This document shows, in pieces, positions 1-8,657 of a DNA stretch of 62,056 nucleotides (position 1 is the first letter of the stretch; every line of letters starts with the position of its first letter). The notes under the pieces are model-generated. The model ran no database searches, was not told where the DNA came from, and saw only the letters and a program-made list of their open reading frames with translations. The position numbers and the translations under genes were made by a program. Location of the stretch: positions 1 through 62,056 of the forward strand of contig WTGI01000082.1 of assembly GCA_011523635.1 (NCBI GenBank). Reading direction: 5' to 3'. Source of the DNA: Acidimicrobiia bacterium. GTDB taxonomy: Bacteria; Actinomycetota; Acidimicrobiia; Spongiisociales; Spongiisociaceae.

Positions 1-23
1 GGTTCTTGTGCCGAATCAGGAGG

Positions 24-407
24 CTAAGTCATCGGCAAGGGATCAGCTTCCCCGTGGTCCAGCAAGGGTTCCAGTTGGTCCAGCAGTTCCTGCACGTCGG
101 CCAGGCCCCCTGCCACGTAGTCAGCGTCTCCCCAGTTCTCGTAGAAGTTCTGGTGGAGGCCGTTGGCTATGCCGAACCGGTTCCGGATACGATCGTCGCC
201 GGTGTCCTTGACCAGCCGGCCGATCACACGGTAGAGGGAGGCGTGGGTGTTGTGCTGCCATCCGCGGCGGGAGGCGACGGCTTTGATCATCTGCGCGGCC
301 GCTCCCCATCCCTTCTCGGATGCCTGGCGGGAGTCTCCTGCGGCCAGTTCCTCGAAGCCTTGGGCCAGCAGGTGCCGGGCTGCGTCCTGGTAGGTCAACG
401 TCGTCAT
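24..407 (-). CDS. PaREP1/HEPN-like helical protein
   Basis: A 127-residue, probably all-helical protein. The pattern of an N-terminal AARHLLAQGFEELAAGD helix, then a Trp-Gly-Ala-Ala helix (GWGAAAQMIKAVASRRGW) and an H-A-S-L-Y stretch resembles the PaREP1/HEPN-like superfamily. Members of that group are often partners of nucleotidyltransferases or of unknown function. No nucleotidyltransferase partner lies inside the window, and the gene sits 23 bases from the left edge, so one could lie outside. A GGAG motif about 8 bases upstream supports the ATG start. The family call rests on general pattern only. Confidence 0.6.
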   Translation of the reverse strand: MTTLTYQDAARHLLAQGFEELAAGDSRQASEKGWGAAAQMIKAVASRRGWQHNTHASLYRVIGRLVKDTGDDRIRNRFGIANGLHQNFYENWGDADYVAGGLADVQELLDQLEPLLDHGEADPLPMT

Positions 408-504
408 CTTACGCTCCTGTTTCGAGTTATAACGTCGTCCTCCATTGCGTACAGTAGCGTATTGCCGGTGATGTGAGAGCGGAGGGAGTTGTTTGCGAAC
501 CCTG

Positions 505-1419
505 TTAGCCGGCGATGGACATCACCAGGCCGACCGCCACCAGCCCGACCCCGGTCCATTGCAGGTGGTGGAGGCGTTCGTGGAAGAAGATCACCCCGCC
601 GATCACCGCGATCACCCGGCCGCTCTGGGAGAGCAACCCGATCAGCCAGGCCGGCGCATAGGCCAGACCGTACCCGAAGGTCACGAAGGAGATGGCGTCG
701 ATGACCCCGACCAGGCCTAGCAGCCATCCGTTGCGCCAGGTGATCTTCGATTGCCTCCTGTCCCAGTCCTCCAGTCGAGACTCTTTCCCCTCCCGCTCCT
801 TGTTAAGGGTTATGCGGGCGATGATCACGAACACGAGGGCGACGTAGGCCACCGTGTAGAACCGCTGGGTGATGATGGTCCAGTTGGAGTCGAGACCGTC
901 GCGGATGGGAATCTTCAGCCCGGCGTTAGATAGCGATCCCACCAGCACCGCGATCATGGCGAAGACCGGGCCCCAGGTCACCAGGCGGATCTTGGCGCCC
1001 TTCTCGATGACCAGCGAGGCCAGGACCGCTCCGGCCGCAGCGATAGGTATGCCGATCCACTGCACGGCGGTGGGCCTCTCCGCGAGCAGCCAGTAGGAAT
1101 AGAGCACCGTGATGGCGCCCGACAGGGCGCTGATGGGACTCACCACCGAGACCGGACCGAGCCGCAGGGCCATGTAGCTTCCCAGGAACGAGGTGGCTGC
1201 GGCGGCCCCCAGCAGGCCGAGCAGGATGACCTGGTCCCTCGTGATCTGGTAAGGCACGCCGATCACCAGCGCCCAGGCGATCATCACCACGAAGGCGATG
1301 GTCAGGGTCACGGTGGTGGAGCGCAGCACCCCGAAGCGGCGGGCTACGACCGCCGTGAGCAGGTTGTTTACACCGAGCGTCACGGCCGTGATCAACCCGA
1401 ATACGGCCCCGATCAGCAT
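505..1419 (-). CDS. EamA/DMT-family membrane transporter
   Basis: A 304-residue protein with about ten hydrophobic segments arranged as two EamA-like halves. The first half ends in the conserved ALRLGPVSVVSPISALSG pattern and the second in a region typical of drug/metabolite exporters (FGYGLAYAPAWLIGLL...ERLHHLQWTG). A charged cytoplasmic insert (KEREGKESRLEDWDRR) separates the halves. It follows the ABC permease gene by about 55 bases on the same strand, so it is probably the last gene of that operon. The substrate cannot be read from sequence; export of a metabolite derived from the imported compound is an inference. Confidence 0.85.
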   Translation of the reverse strand: MLIGAVFGLITAVTLGVNNLLTAVVARRFGVLRSTTVTLTIAFVVMIAWALVIGVPYQITRDQVILLGLLGAAAATSFLGSYMALRLGPVSVVSPISALSGAITVLYSYWLLAERPTAVQWIGIPIAAAGAVLASLVIEKGAKIRLVTWGPVFAMIAVLVGSLSNAGLKIPIRDGLDSNWTIITQRFYTVAYVALVFVIIARITLNKEREGKESRLEDWDRRQSKITWRNGWLLGLVGVIDAISFVTFGYGLAYAPAWLIGLLSQSGRVIAVIGGVIFFHERLHHLQWTGVGLVAVGLVMSIAG

Positions 1420-1473
1420 GATCTATGTCCTGACCGGGTCACTGCCGTGGACTGAGCCGGTTGTCGATTCGGA

Positions 1474-2691
1474 CTATTCGTGGAGTTGGTCTCCGGCGCG
1501 ACCGGCAGCCCCTGCGGCGCCCGCCACCTTGGAGATGTCGGTAGTGCCACTGACCCGTTGGGGCATCCAGCTGACCATCCGGTTGAACATCTGGTTCAGC
1601 ATGTAGAAGGTCAGGAGCGAGTAGAAGGCGACCACGATGGCCACGATCACCAGGCGAGCCGTGTTGGTCTCCTGGACCGCCGCGGCTGCCATGAAGCCCA
1701 GCCCGGTCGGGAATCCCAGGAACTCGGCGGCGATCGTCAACGACCACCCGAGCCCACCGGCCAGCAGGAGGGCGGTGCGTAGCTCCGGCATGGCGCCGGG
1801 AACCACCACCTTGAAATAGGTGCGCAGCCGCGACGCGCCCAGGGTGCGGGCGCTTTCGATGTAGCGGTCGGGTACGTTGGCAACAGCGTTCATGGTCGCC
1901 ACCACCAGCATCACCCACACGCCGAAGCCGATGAAGAGGGTGGTGGCGCGCAGGTCGACTCCGAGGGCGAACTGCATCCAGGGGATGGCCGCCAGCAACG
2001 GGATCATTCTGAGGAAGTTGAACGGTGCCCACGAGATCTGGCGCAGGGAGGACCAGTAGGGAAGGGCGAGGCCGGTAGCCAGTCCGGCGATCAACCCGAC
2101 ACCCAGGCCGGCAACCAGTCGGGAGAGGGTCATGAAGGAGTGGAAGCCCAGCGCCAGGAACACGGCCGTCCAGGTCCTTGACTCAGCACCTTCTATGGCC
2201 GGGAACGGCGCCAACTCTCCGAATTGCAGGGTCAGTCCCGGCAGGCTGAACCCTCCGAACAGGTCCCAGTTGCCGGACAGTCTGTAGAGGGCGTTGTAGA
2301 TTATGTAGTCGAATCCAGGCACGAGCGGATGTTCAAGCGTCCCCTTGGGTGCGATGTACGACACCGTCTGCCAGCCCACCAGCAGTACCGCCCAGGTGAT
2401 GAAGAAGAGCGGGTTGGCTTTCACGGCGTTCAAGATGCGCTCGGGCAGACGGACAATGCCCTTGCCTATCCTCATGACCGCTGCGACCGACCTCCGGTAA
2501 CGGAAGACGAATGTGTAGGCCCAGAACAGAACAGCCCAGAGGAAGATGAATTGCCAGGTCAGATGGAGCGTGCCCTCTTCGAATTGCCAGTCTCCTAGCG
2601 GTGAGAAAGCTAGGACGACCAGAGCCGAGCCGAAGATCCACGCGGCCCATCCGACCCAGAATAGGATCCTCAGGAGTCTGGTGAGTCTCAA
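1474..2691 (-). CDS. ABC transporter permease, NitT/TauT-like
   Basis: A 405-residue inner-membrane permease with an extra N-terminal pair of membrane segments and a long periplasmic insert before the canonical permease domain. The EAA loop that contacts the ATPase is visible as ESARTLGASRLRTYFKVVVP. This pattern matches the nitrate/taurine/thiamine-precursor (TauC/SsuC/ThiX) group. The start is TTG, overlapping the stop of the ATPase gene by four bases, which indicates translational coupling. It is one of two permeases in this operon, so the transporter probably has a heterodimeric membrane part. Substrate unknown. Confidence 0.9.
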   Translation of the reverse strand: MRLTRLLRILFWVGWAAWIFGSALVVLAFSPLGDWQFEEGTLHLTWQFIFLWAVLFWAYTFVFRYRRSVAAVMRIGKGIVRLPERILNAVKANPLFFITWAVLLVGWQTVSYIAPKGTLEHPLVPGFDYIIYNALYRLSGNWDLFGGFSLPGLTLQFGELAPFPAIEGAESRTWTAVFLALGFHSFMTLSRLVAGLGVGLIAGLATGLALPYWSSLRQISWAPFNFLRMIPLLAAIPWMQFALGVDLRATTLFIGFGVWVMLVVATMNAVANVPDRYIESARTLGASRLRTYFKVVVPGAMPELRTALLLAGGLGWSLTIAAEFLGFPTGLGFMAAAAVQETNTARLVIVAIVVAFYSLLTFYMLNQMFNRMVSWMPQRVSGTTDISKVAGAAGAAGRAGDQLHE

Positions 2692-3464
2692 ACCTGGGTC
2701 GCTTCCTCTTCGGTGATTCCCAAGTGGGCCAGGATCGTCTTGGTGATTTCCACGGCGCCGGAACTGGCTCGCACATCTTCGTCACGGGGGCGTGGCAGGT
2801 CTACCGGTATGTCATCCACCAGTTTCCCTTCGGCCAGGAGAATCACGCGATCGGCCAGTATCAGAGCCTCCTCGATGTCGTGGGTCACGAAGAAAATGGT
2901 CTTCTGGGTCTCTTCCCACAGGTCCAGGAGCACGTCATGCAGATTGCGACGTGTGAAGTAGTCGAGGGATCCGAAGGGTTCGTCCATGAGGATCACATCG
3001 GAGCCGACCGCCATGGCTGACGCCAGCGCCACGCGCTTGCGCATACCTCCTGAGAGTTCCCGGGGCCACGAGTCGGCGAAGTCGGTCAGCCCCACCGCGT
3101 CCAACCAGTGGGCTGTCGTGTTCTTTAGTTCCTCATCCTCTACCTTCAAGGCGCGCAGCCCGAACTCGACGTTCTCGCGGACGTGAAGCCAGGGAAAGAC
3201 AGTGTCCTGCTGGAACACCATCGCCCGGTCGGCGCCGGGCCCTTCGACGACCGTGTCTCCCAGCCTTATCTGGCCGGCGGTCGGTGGTTGAAGTCCGGCC
3301 AGGACCCGCAGCAGGGTGGTCTTCCCGTGGCCGGATCGCCCGACCACGCAGACGAACTCGCCGGGTTCGACTTCGAAGTTCACATCGTGGAGGGCGTTGA
3401 CCAGTTGGCCGGACCGGTGCTCGAACACGCACCATAGGCCCTCGAAGCTGACGACTCTTGACAT
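2688..3464 (-). CDS. ABC transporter ATP-binding protein, NitT/TauT-like
   Basis: A 258-residue cytoplasmic ATPase. Walker A is at residues 42-50 (GRSGHGKTT), the Q-loop in VFQQDTVFPW, the signature as LSGGMRKRVALA, Walker B as VILMDEPFGSLD and the H-loop in FFVTHDIEEA. The reading frame is open far upstream, but the true start is the ATG at 3464. It is preceded by a strong AAGGAGGAA ribosome site, and the upstream part is only the antisense shadow of the permease gene. It lies 17 bases after the first permease gene and overlaps the second by four bases. Confidence 0.94.
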   Translation of the reverse strand: MSRVVSFEGLWCVFEHRSGQLVNALHDVNFEVEPGEFVCVVGRSGHGKTTLLRVLAGLQPPTAGQIRLGDTVVEGPGADRAMVFQQDTVFPWLHVRENVEFGLRALKVEDEELKNTTAHWLDAVGLTDFADSWPRELSGGMRKRVALASAMAVGSDVILMDEPFGSLDYFTRRNLHDVLLDLWEETQKTIFFVTHDIEEALILADRVILLAEGKLVDDIPVDLPRPRDEDVRASSGAVEITKTILAHLGITEEEATQV

Positions 3465-3481
3465 AGCTGTTTCCTCCTTGT

Positions 3482-4564
3482 CTACAGCCCTAGTCGGCGG
3501 CCAGCCTCGGACCACCTGGTCAGGTAACGGATGACCACCAGCAGCAATGCATCGACCACCACAGCGAGAACTCCGTAGAAGGTGATCAGCGCCACGAGTG
3601 CTGATGGGGCTTGGATTTGGCCGATCAGGAACCTCCAGATGTCGATCAGATGCCCTCCGCCGACCTGTATTCCGAGCACTTCGACCAGGACGCCCAAACC
3701 CCAGGCGCCGGCCAGTGCGATGCGGAAGCCCCCTGCGATCTCGGGAACCGTGCCGGGCAGGTAGACCCAGCGGAATATCGAACGAGGTGTTCCGCCCAGG
3801 GTCAGGGCCGACTCCACGATCCCGACGGGAATGTTCTCGGCCGCCCGGCGGCTGAAGAAGTACATGAGCAACGTCGTGTAGAAGGTGACCAGGCCGATCG
3901 TGGTCATGATCGGGACCTCGACGCCGAACCAGATGACGAAGAACGGTGCGGCGATGAAGATGGGGGCGGTTCCGAAGAAGGAGGCGATCGGCGTGAACAC
4001 TTGGGCGACCTTCGGGAACACGAGGCTCGACAGGCCGATCGCGAGACCCGCAATGGTGCCGAACGCAGCGCCGAGCAGGATCCGGATGATCGTCACGATT
4101 AGATGGATGCCGTAGCCGTAGCAATAGTCGGGCAGCTGGCCGATAGGAACCGGCAGAGGACCACCGGTCAGGGCGGCGGTGTCAGTCGTGTACTTCCAGC
4201 CCATCAGGCTGGAGATAACCTGTCTGAACGGGTTGTTGACGTTTGCCGGGTGGAGGTCCGGGCAGGCGTGGACGAACTTTATCCTCATGTCCTGGCTGGT
4301 TCCGAGGTTGCTCCAGAAGTGGGCTATGGCGCCTTCCTCCCGGAACAGTCCCCAGAACCCCTGGAGTACGTCCTGGAAGGGACCCACCGCGCCGAAAGGC
4401 GGAGGGATGTCGTAGTGCCAGGGAGATGCCTCAAGGGAGAGCAATATCCAAGCAACGAAGAAGAGCGTTATTCCGATCGCAATATAGATGATGTTGGCGA
4501 CTCTACGCCGTCTCTTTTCTCGTTGTGCCTTGGCTCTCACATCGAGAACGTCTGTGGAGGTCAT
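3482..4564 (-). CDS. ABC transporter permease, NitT/TauT-like
   Basis: A permease of about 360 residues with one N-terminal membrane anchor, a large periplasmic loop and a C-terminal transport domain. The domain has the EAA loop ESALTLGGTPRSIFRWVYLP. An in-frame GTG lies two codons upstream (4570) and cannot be excluded as the start; neither has a clear ribosome site. It follows the binding-protein gene after a 176-base gap containing two strong hairpins, and precedes the ATPase gene by 17 bases. With the 1474-2691 product it would form the membrane channel of one importer. Confidence 0.9.
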   Translation of the reverse strand: MTSTDVLDVRAKAQREKRRRRVANIIYIAIGITLFFVAWILLSLEASPWHYDIPPPFGAVGPFQDVLQGFWGLFREEGAIAHFWSNLGTSQDMRIKFVHACPDLHPANVNNPFRQVISSLMGWKYTTDTAALTGGPLPVPIGQLPDYCYGYGIHLIVTIIRILLGAAFGTIAGLAIGLSSLVFPKVAQVFTPIASFFGTAPIFIAAPFFVIWFGVEVPIMTTIGLVTFYTTLLMYFFSRRAAENIPVGIVESALTLGGTPRSIFRWVYLPGTVPEIAGGFRIALAGAWGLGVLVEVLGIQVGGGHLIDIWRFLIGQIQAPSALVALITFYGVLAVVVDALLLVVIRYLTRWSEAGRRLGL

Positions 4565-4650
4565 CGTCACTGGATTTCAAGCCCCTTTGCGTGGTGGCGA
4601 CTGACGGAGTGCTCTTAGGAGGGCGATCTGGTTGGTCTCTAGCTGACAAG

Positions 4651-4688
4651 CCAACGCGGGGCCGGATGGTGATCCGACCCCGCGTCGG
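4651..4688 (-). terminator. Intercistronic stem-loop after the binding-protein gene
   Basis: Bases 4651-4667 pair with 4672-4688, giving a 17-bp stem with a four-base loop. Two positions (4653/4686 and 4662/4677) are G-U pairs only if the minus strand is transcribed; on the plus strand they would be mismatches. This supports a structure made in the mRNA of the transporter operon. No U-tract follows, so RNA stabilisation or partial termination between the abundant binding protein and the membrane genes is more likely than a full stop. Confidence 0.65.
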
Positions 4689-4696
4689 TCCTTCTC

Positions 4697-4717
4697 ACTT
4701 GCCTGCACCAGGCAAGT
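4697..4717 (-). terminator. Second small intercistronic hairpin
   Basis: A perfect 8-bp inverted repeat (4697-4704 with 4710-4717, arms ACTTGCCT/AGGCAAGT) with a five-base loop. It lies 24 bases downstream of the binding-protein stop and just before the larger hairpin. The two together probably protect or attenuate the transcript. Confidence 0.45.
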
Positions 4718-4740
4718 CACGTCGTCTTCGGCGGGTGAGA

Positions 4741-6555
4741 CTAGCCGATAAGGGCTGCCTCAAGGAAGCGAAGACTGTCGTAGAAGTTGTAGTTGTCGTA
4801 GAGGGCCCGGGCCTGGTCGATCAGAGCCTGCTGGCTGGACGACAGGTCCATGCCGCTCGCCCGCTCGAACAGGTCATCGGAGCGATCCTGCATGCCCTTG
4901 AGGTCGTAGTAGATCTCCTGGGCCAGCAGGAACTCTTCCAATCCCGCCTGAGTGTCATAAGTCTCGGACAGGACTCCCCTTGCCTTCAGGGCCTCGATCT
5001 GGGTCCTGAACACCGTCTCGGGGTGGTAGCTCGGCAAGCTCAGATCCCACAGAGCTTCCTGGTCTTCCCAGTTGAAGGAGGGATCGATCGTATCCCAGAT
5101 CACTCCGATGTCTGCGGGCTCCATGGTGAGGCCGCGCTTCTCGTTGATGATGTTGGCCTCGATCTCCCAACCCGTCTCCTGGACCGCGGGATCCTCGAGA
5201 TAGGCGAGAATACGGTTCGCCATCGCGACGACCCGGTACGCGAGGTCCTTGTTCTCCTCGACCCATTCGCGGCGAGCCAAAAGGCCGGTGCCACCAACGG
5301 TGGATGAGGCGATCGCGGTCTGCTGTGACAGGGCGTCGTGCTCGTACATCATGGCGAAGTTGATCAGCGGATCCCACCCGTTGCGCATCATCTGCACCAG
5401 GGTCGGAGCGCCATAGGGCATGGCGAACTCGATCCGGCCCGCTTGTGCCGAGAGCTGCACGATGGTCGGGTCATCCACGTACACCGGAGTGGAGTAGTTA
5501 CGCCAGTCGTTGGTGGTGATGCGGATGGGCTGCGCGTTTCCGGCGTCATCAAGTACCGGAGATCCGTCCCGGCCTAGGAGGACCAAGGGGTTGCCTTCGC
5601 CGTCCAGGGCCGGAATGTCCTCGACTACGTCCTCCCACCACTGGGGCAGGTAGGCGAAGAAGGCATCCGAGTACTGGGACTGCGTCGTGCTGTGCGGCGG
5701 GATATGGACTTCCTTACCGACCAGCTGCTGTACCGCTGCCGTGGCCGCGTCCGTGAAGCTCATGCCCTCGTCCATGAACTCGAGAGCCGTCTTGGCCTCG
5801 CTGTCCGGGGCTACCAGGATGGCATAGCCGACGTAGATGTCAGCGAAGTGGATGGGCGGAATGCTCTGACCGAAGGTCTCGAGAGTTCCGAATACGCCAG
5901 GTACCCAACCCTGTGCGACATCACCGTCACCACGCTCCAACCAGGGAACGATCTCCTGGGAGGCGGTGAAGTAGTGATAGGTTGGCTGGTTAGGAGTAAT
6001 GGTGATACCCCATTCCTCCCACCATCCCAGTTCGATGGGGATCTGCCAGTAGGCAAGGTCGGCGCAGCATGGGTAGATGCCCATGCGGACCTCGGCAGCA
6101 CGGATCTCGGGCGCCTCCACCATCATGGACTCGGCCAGTGCCATCTCGGCTTCCTCGGCCATCATGGAGGCTTCTTCGGCCTTCATCTCGGCTTCCGAAG
6201 CCATAGCGGCAGCCTCTTCGGCCTTCATCTCGGCGGCTTCCAAGGCGGCCTGTGCCTCCGCGTCGCCGGCTTCGGCCGCAGCCTTGGTGGACTCTAGGTC
6301 GGCCTGGGCTTCCTCCAGGGCCGCCTGGGCCGCCGCAGCCTCGGCCGCAGCCGCGTCGGCTTGCGCCTGGGCTTCCGCCGCCTGGGCCGCTGCCGCGTCG
6401 GCTTGCGCCTGGGCCTCGGCCGCCTGGGCTTCGGCCGCTGCCGCCTGGGCTGCCGCGGCGTCGGCTTCGGCTTCGGCCGTGCCGTCGTCGCCGCAGGCTG
6501 ACGCCAGCAACGCTAGGGCCACCATCAAGATGATGGCGCCACGAAACTTCTTCAT
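4741..6555 (-). CDS. ABC transporter substrate-binding lipoprotein with Ala-rich coiled-coil stalk
   Basis: A 604-residue exported lipoprotein. The signal peptide ends in LLASAC with the lipidated Cys at 21. Residues about 24-147 are an unusually long Ala/Glu/Gln/Met-rich segment that should form a helical stalk. The binding domain then starts (RMGIYPCCADLAYWQIP), of the NMT1/TauA type. The ATG at 6555 is chosen over an in-frame start 45 bases upstream because it has a GGAAGGA ribosome site and gives a normal signal peptide. It is the first gene of the operon 6555 to 505. Substrate unknown. Confidence 0.88.
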   Translation of the reverse strand: MKKFRGAIILMVALALLASACGDDGTAEAEADAAAAQAAAAEAQAAEAQAQADAAAAQAAEAQAQADAAAAEAAAAQAALEEAQADLESTKAAAEAGDAEAQAALEAAEMKAEEAAAMASEAEMKAEEASMMAEEAEMALAESMMVEAPEIRAAEVRMGIYPCCADLAYWQIPIELGWWEEWGITITPNQPTYHYFTASQEIVPWLERGDGDVAQGWVPGVFGTLETFGQSIPPIHFADIYVGYAILVAPDSEAKTALEFMDEGMSFTDAATAAVQQLVGKEVHIPPHSTTQSQYSDAFFAYLPQWWEDVVEDIPALDGEGNPLVLLGRDGSPVLDDAGNAQPIRITTNDWRNYSTPVYVDDPTIVQLSAQAGRIEFAMPYGAPTLVQMMRNGWDPLINFAMMYEHDALSQQTAIASSTVGGTGLLARREWVEENKDLAYRVVAMANRILAYLEDPAVQETGWEIEANIINEKRGLTMEPADIGVIWDTIDPSFNWEDQEALWDLSLPSYHPETVFRTQIEALKARGVLSETYDTQAGLEEFLLAQEIYYDLKGMQDRSDDLFERASGMDLSSSQQALIDQARALYDNYNFYDSLRFLEAALIG

Positions 6556-6637
6556 ACGGGGTCCTTCCGCTCGCTTGCTTGCCATGTTGGGCACAGTCAA
6601 TTCCCAAGGATCACGCCGCGTTCCGGCGCAACCTGTA

Positions 6638-6667
6638 TTTATAGCGCCTGTCGCTCTCCGATCCCAA
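6638..6667 (-). promoter_or_regulatory. Candidate sigma-70-type promoter of the NitT/TauT-like operon
   Basis: On the minus strand, TTGGGA (6667-6662) and TATAAA (6643-6638) are separated by 18 bases. They lie about 85 bases upstream of the binding-protein ATG, in a short AT-richer patch within otherwise GC-rich DNA. The -35 element matches consensus at four of six positions. No other promoter-like pair stood out in the 287-base gap. Confidence 0.45.
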
Positions 6668-6842
6668 AGGGGTCCACCGAATTTGGAGCCTGGGAACTCG
6701 GAGGGGATTCAGCACTACGTCTGTCGGTGCCGGAACGGTTGGCCGGATCACTGTAGCAGGGACCCCCGGACCGCGTCCATGAGCGCCGTCCCTCCGCGCA
6801 TCGATCTTCGGCCTGATCCGGCAGTTGTTTCGAGGGCATTGA

Positions 6843-8657
6843 CTACTGCGCGGTAGGAACCAGAGAGAGATAGAGATCGCGCCGGTCGCCCGTTACCGAG
6901 CCGGTTATTGCTGCGTCCGCGATCAGGTCGGTGCGGTAGACGTGGTGCTTGTTGACGTAGACAACCCCGATGGAGGGGTACCCGTGTTCAGCCTCGAGCA
7001 GTTGGACCCTCCGGAAGGCATCCGCGCGCTCCTCGTCGCCAGCCGTCGCCAGGTCCGCCAGGGCCTGGACCAACTCGGGGAGAACCTCCTCGGGAGGTGC
7101 CTGCCAGCCCGGCCTCGGGAGCAGGTAGCGGTAGGGGTTGGCGTACCAGCCGTGGCGGCTGACGGTCAGGTCGTAGTCGGCCGTGATGAGCCTGGCCAGC
7201 CAGGTAGTCCGGTCGACGGGCACCGGCTCGACTCTGATCCCGGCCTCGCTCCATGAAGCCGTCAGGATCTCGAAGAAGGCCTCCGGGTACCCCTCCTCCT
7301 CCGGATAGAGCAACTCGAGGCTGATCCCCTCCTCGTACCCCGCCTCGGCCAGGACCTGGGCGGCCGCCTCGGTGTCCCGCTGGTATCCGGGTAGCTCGGT
7401 GGGACCCTGACCGTACGCCAGCAGGGGATGGGAGGTGGACCACGGCTCCGCCTCGCCCGCGAAGGCGATGTCGGCCAGTCCCTCCCGGTCCAGCGACAGC
7501 CAAGCGGCCCGGACGACCGCGCCGTCCCTGGTCGTGCCGGTGCGGGAGGCATGGAGCCAGATGGTCCACGCCGGCGTTCCCACGACCTCGAGCAGCGGAG
7601 CCCTGACCAGTCCGGCCGCTACCCCGATGGCGTCCGTCCCGATCAAGGCCACCTCTCCCGCCTCGAGGGCGGCCACCCGGTCAGGCTCGTCCTCGATAAT
7701 GCGAATCCGGAGGCTTTCATAGCCGGGGAGGACGGACGGATCCCAGTAGTCCCGGTTGGGTTCCAGGACCAGCTCCGAGCCGGGCATGTGAGAGACGAAC
7801 CGTAGCGGCCCGGTCCCCACCGGCACCGTTCCGTGGGTGGGCGCCGTCGCGGTCAGGATCGACGAGAACCCGCTTCCGGTGGGGTCGGCTACCTCGAACA
7901 GGAACGCGCTCGACGGTTCCCTCAGCTCGAAGACGACCGTGTGGTCGTCGGTCGCGGTCACGCTGTCCAGGTTCCGGGCCCGCTGGCGTACCACCGGGAT
8001 CCCCTCGGTGAGGGCGCGCGTGACGCTGTAGACCACGTCCTGGGCCGTGAATTCGGCGCCGTTGTGGAACCTGACCCCCTGCCGCAGGTGGAATGTGTAG
8101 GTCATGCGGTCCTCGGAGATGCTCCATTCGGTGGCGAGGCGGGGCAGTACCTCGCCAGAGGGGCTGGTCCAGGCCAGGGTCTCGTACACGGTGGTCAGCA
8201 CCGGAGCGTCCTGACTGTTGCCGTCCGAGTTGATCGGGTCCAGGGTGCGAATCGGGGCCGGTTCCGAGATGATCATCTCGACGATCTCCGGCACCTCGGG
8301 CGGGGCGGATGTCGTGGTGGTCGTCTCGGCAGGGATCGTGGTGGTGGTAGTAGTGGTGGTAGTGGTGGATGTCGACGTGGTGCTGGGTGGGACCGATGTG
8401 GTGGTCGTGGTCGGTTGCGAGGTGGTGGCCGTGGTCGTGGTTGGCCGAGTGGTCGGGGGCTGAGTGGAGGGGGTCGCATCCGGTTCGCTCGTTCCGCAGG
8501 CCGCGGCGAGGAGTACAAGGATCGGGAGTATCGGTCGGAGTCTACGGAGGGCGCCGACCCCGACGGGTGGCTGAACCCCTCCAGGACCATCCGGACCCGC
8601 TGCCCGAGCTGCGGGGCCTGCAGGGCTTCGATCAGATAGAGAAGGGATGGGTCTCAC
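6843..8657 (-). CDS. Peptide/nickel-type substrate-binding lipoprotein (SBP family 5)
   Basis: About 600 residues, exported. The lipobox LLAAAC puts the lipidated Cys at residue 54, followed by a Thr-rich linker (55-122). The SBP_bac_5 domain follows, with hallmark stretches such as RTLDPINSDG, LATEWSISED and YTFHLRQGVRFHNGAEFTAQDVVYS. No permease or ATPase of a peptide importer is near, so it is an orphan binding protein. The start is uncertain. The only usual start is the GTG at 8657, inside the preceding gene's end, giving an overlong pre-lipobox segment. A GGAGGGG motif further in has no good start behind it. Confidence 0.85.
   Translation of the reverse strand: MRPIPSLSDRSPAGPAARAAGPDGPGGVQPPVGVGALRRLRPILPILVLLAAACGTSEPDATPSTQPPTTRPTTTTATTSQPTTTTTSVPPSTTSTSTTTTTTTTTTIPAETTTTTSAPPEVPEIVEMIISEPAPIRTLDPINSDGNSQDAPVLTTVYETLAWTSPSGEVLPRLATEWSISEDRMTYTFHLRQGVRFHNGAEFTAQDVVYSVTRALTEGIPVVRQRARNLDSVTATDDHTVVFELREPSSAFLFEVADPTGSGFSSILTATAPTHGTVPVGTGPLRFVSHMPGSELVLEPNRDYWDPSVLPGYESLRIRIIEDEPDRVAALEAGEVALIGTDAIGVAAGLVRAPLLEVVGTPAWTIWLHASRTGTTRDGAVVRAAWLSLDREGLADIAFAGEAEPWSTSHPLLAYGQGPTELPGYQRDTEAAAQVLAEAGYEEGISLELLYPEEEGYPEAFFEILTASWSEAGIRVEPVPVDRTTWLARLITADYDLTVSRHGWYANPYRYLLPRPGWQAPPEEVLPELVQALADLATAGDEERADAFRRVQLLEAEHGYPSIGVVYVNKHHVYRTDLIADAAITGSVTGDRRDLYLSLVPTAQ

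Noticed and set aside
3465..4124. N-terminal extension of the ABC ATPase
   Set aside because: It is antisense-frame shadow of the permease gene, and a strong ribosome site marks the ATG at 3464.
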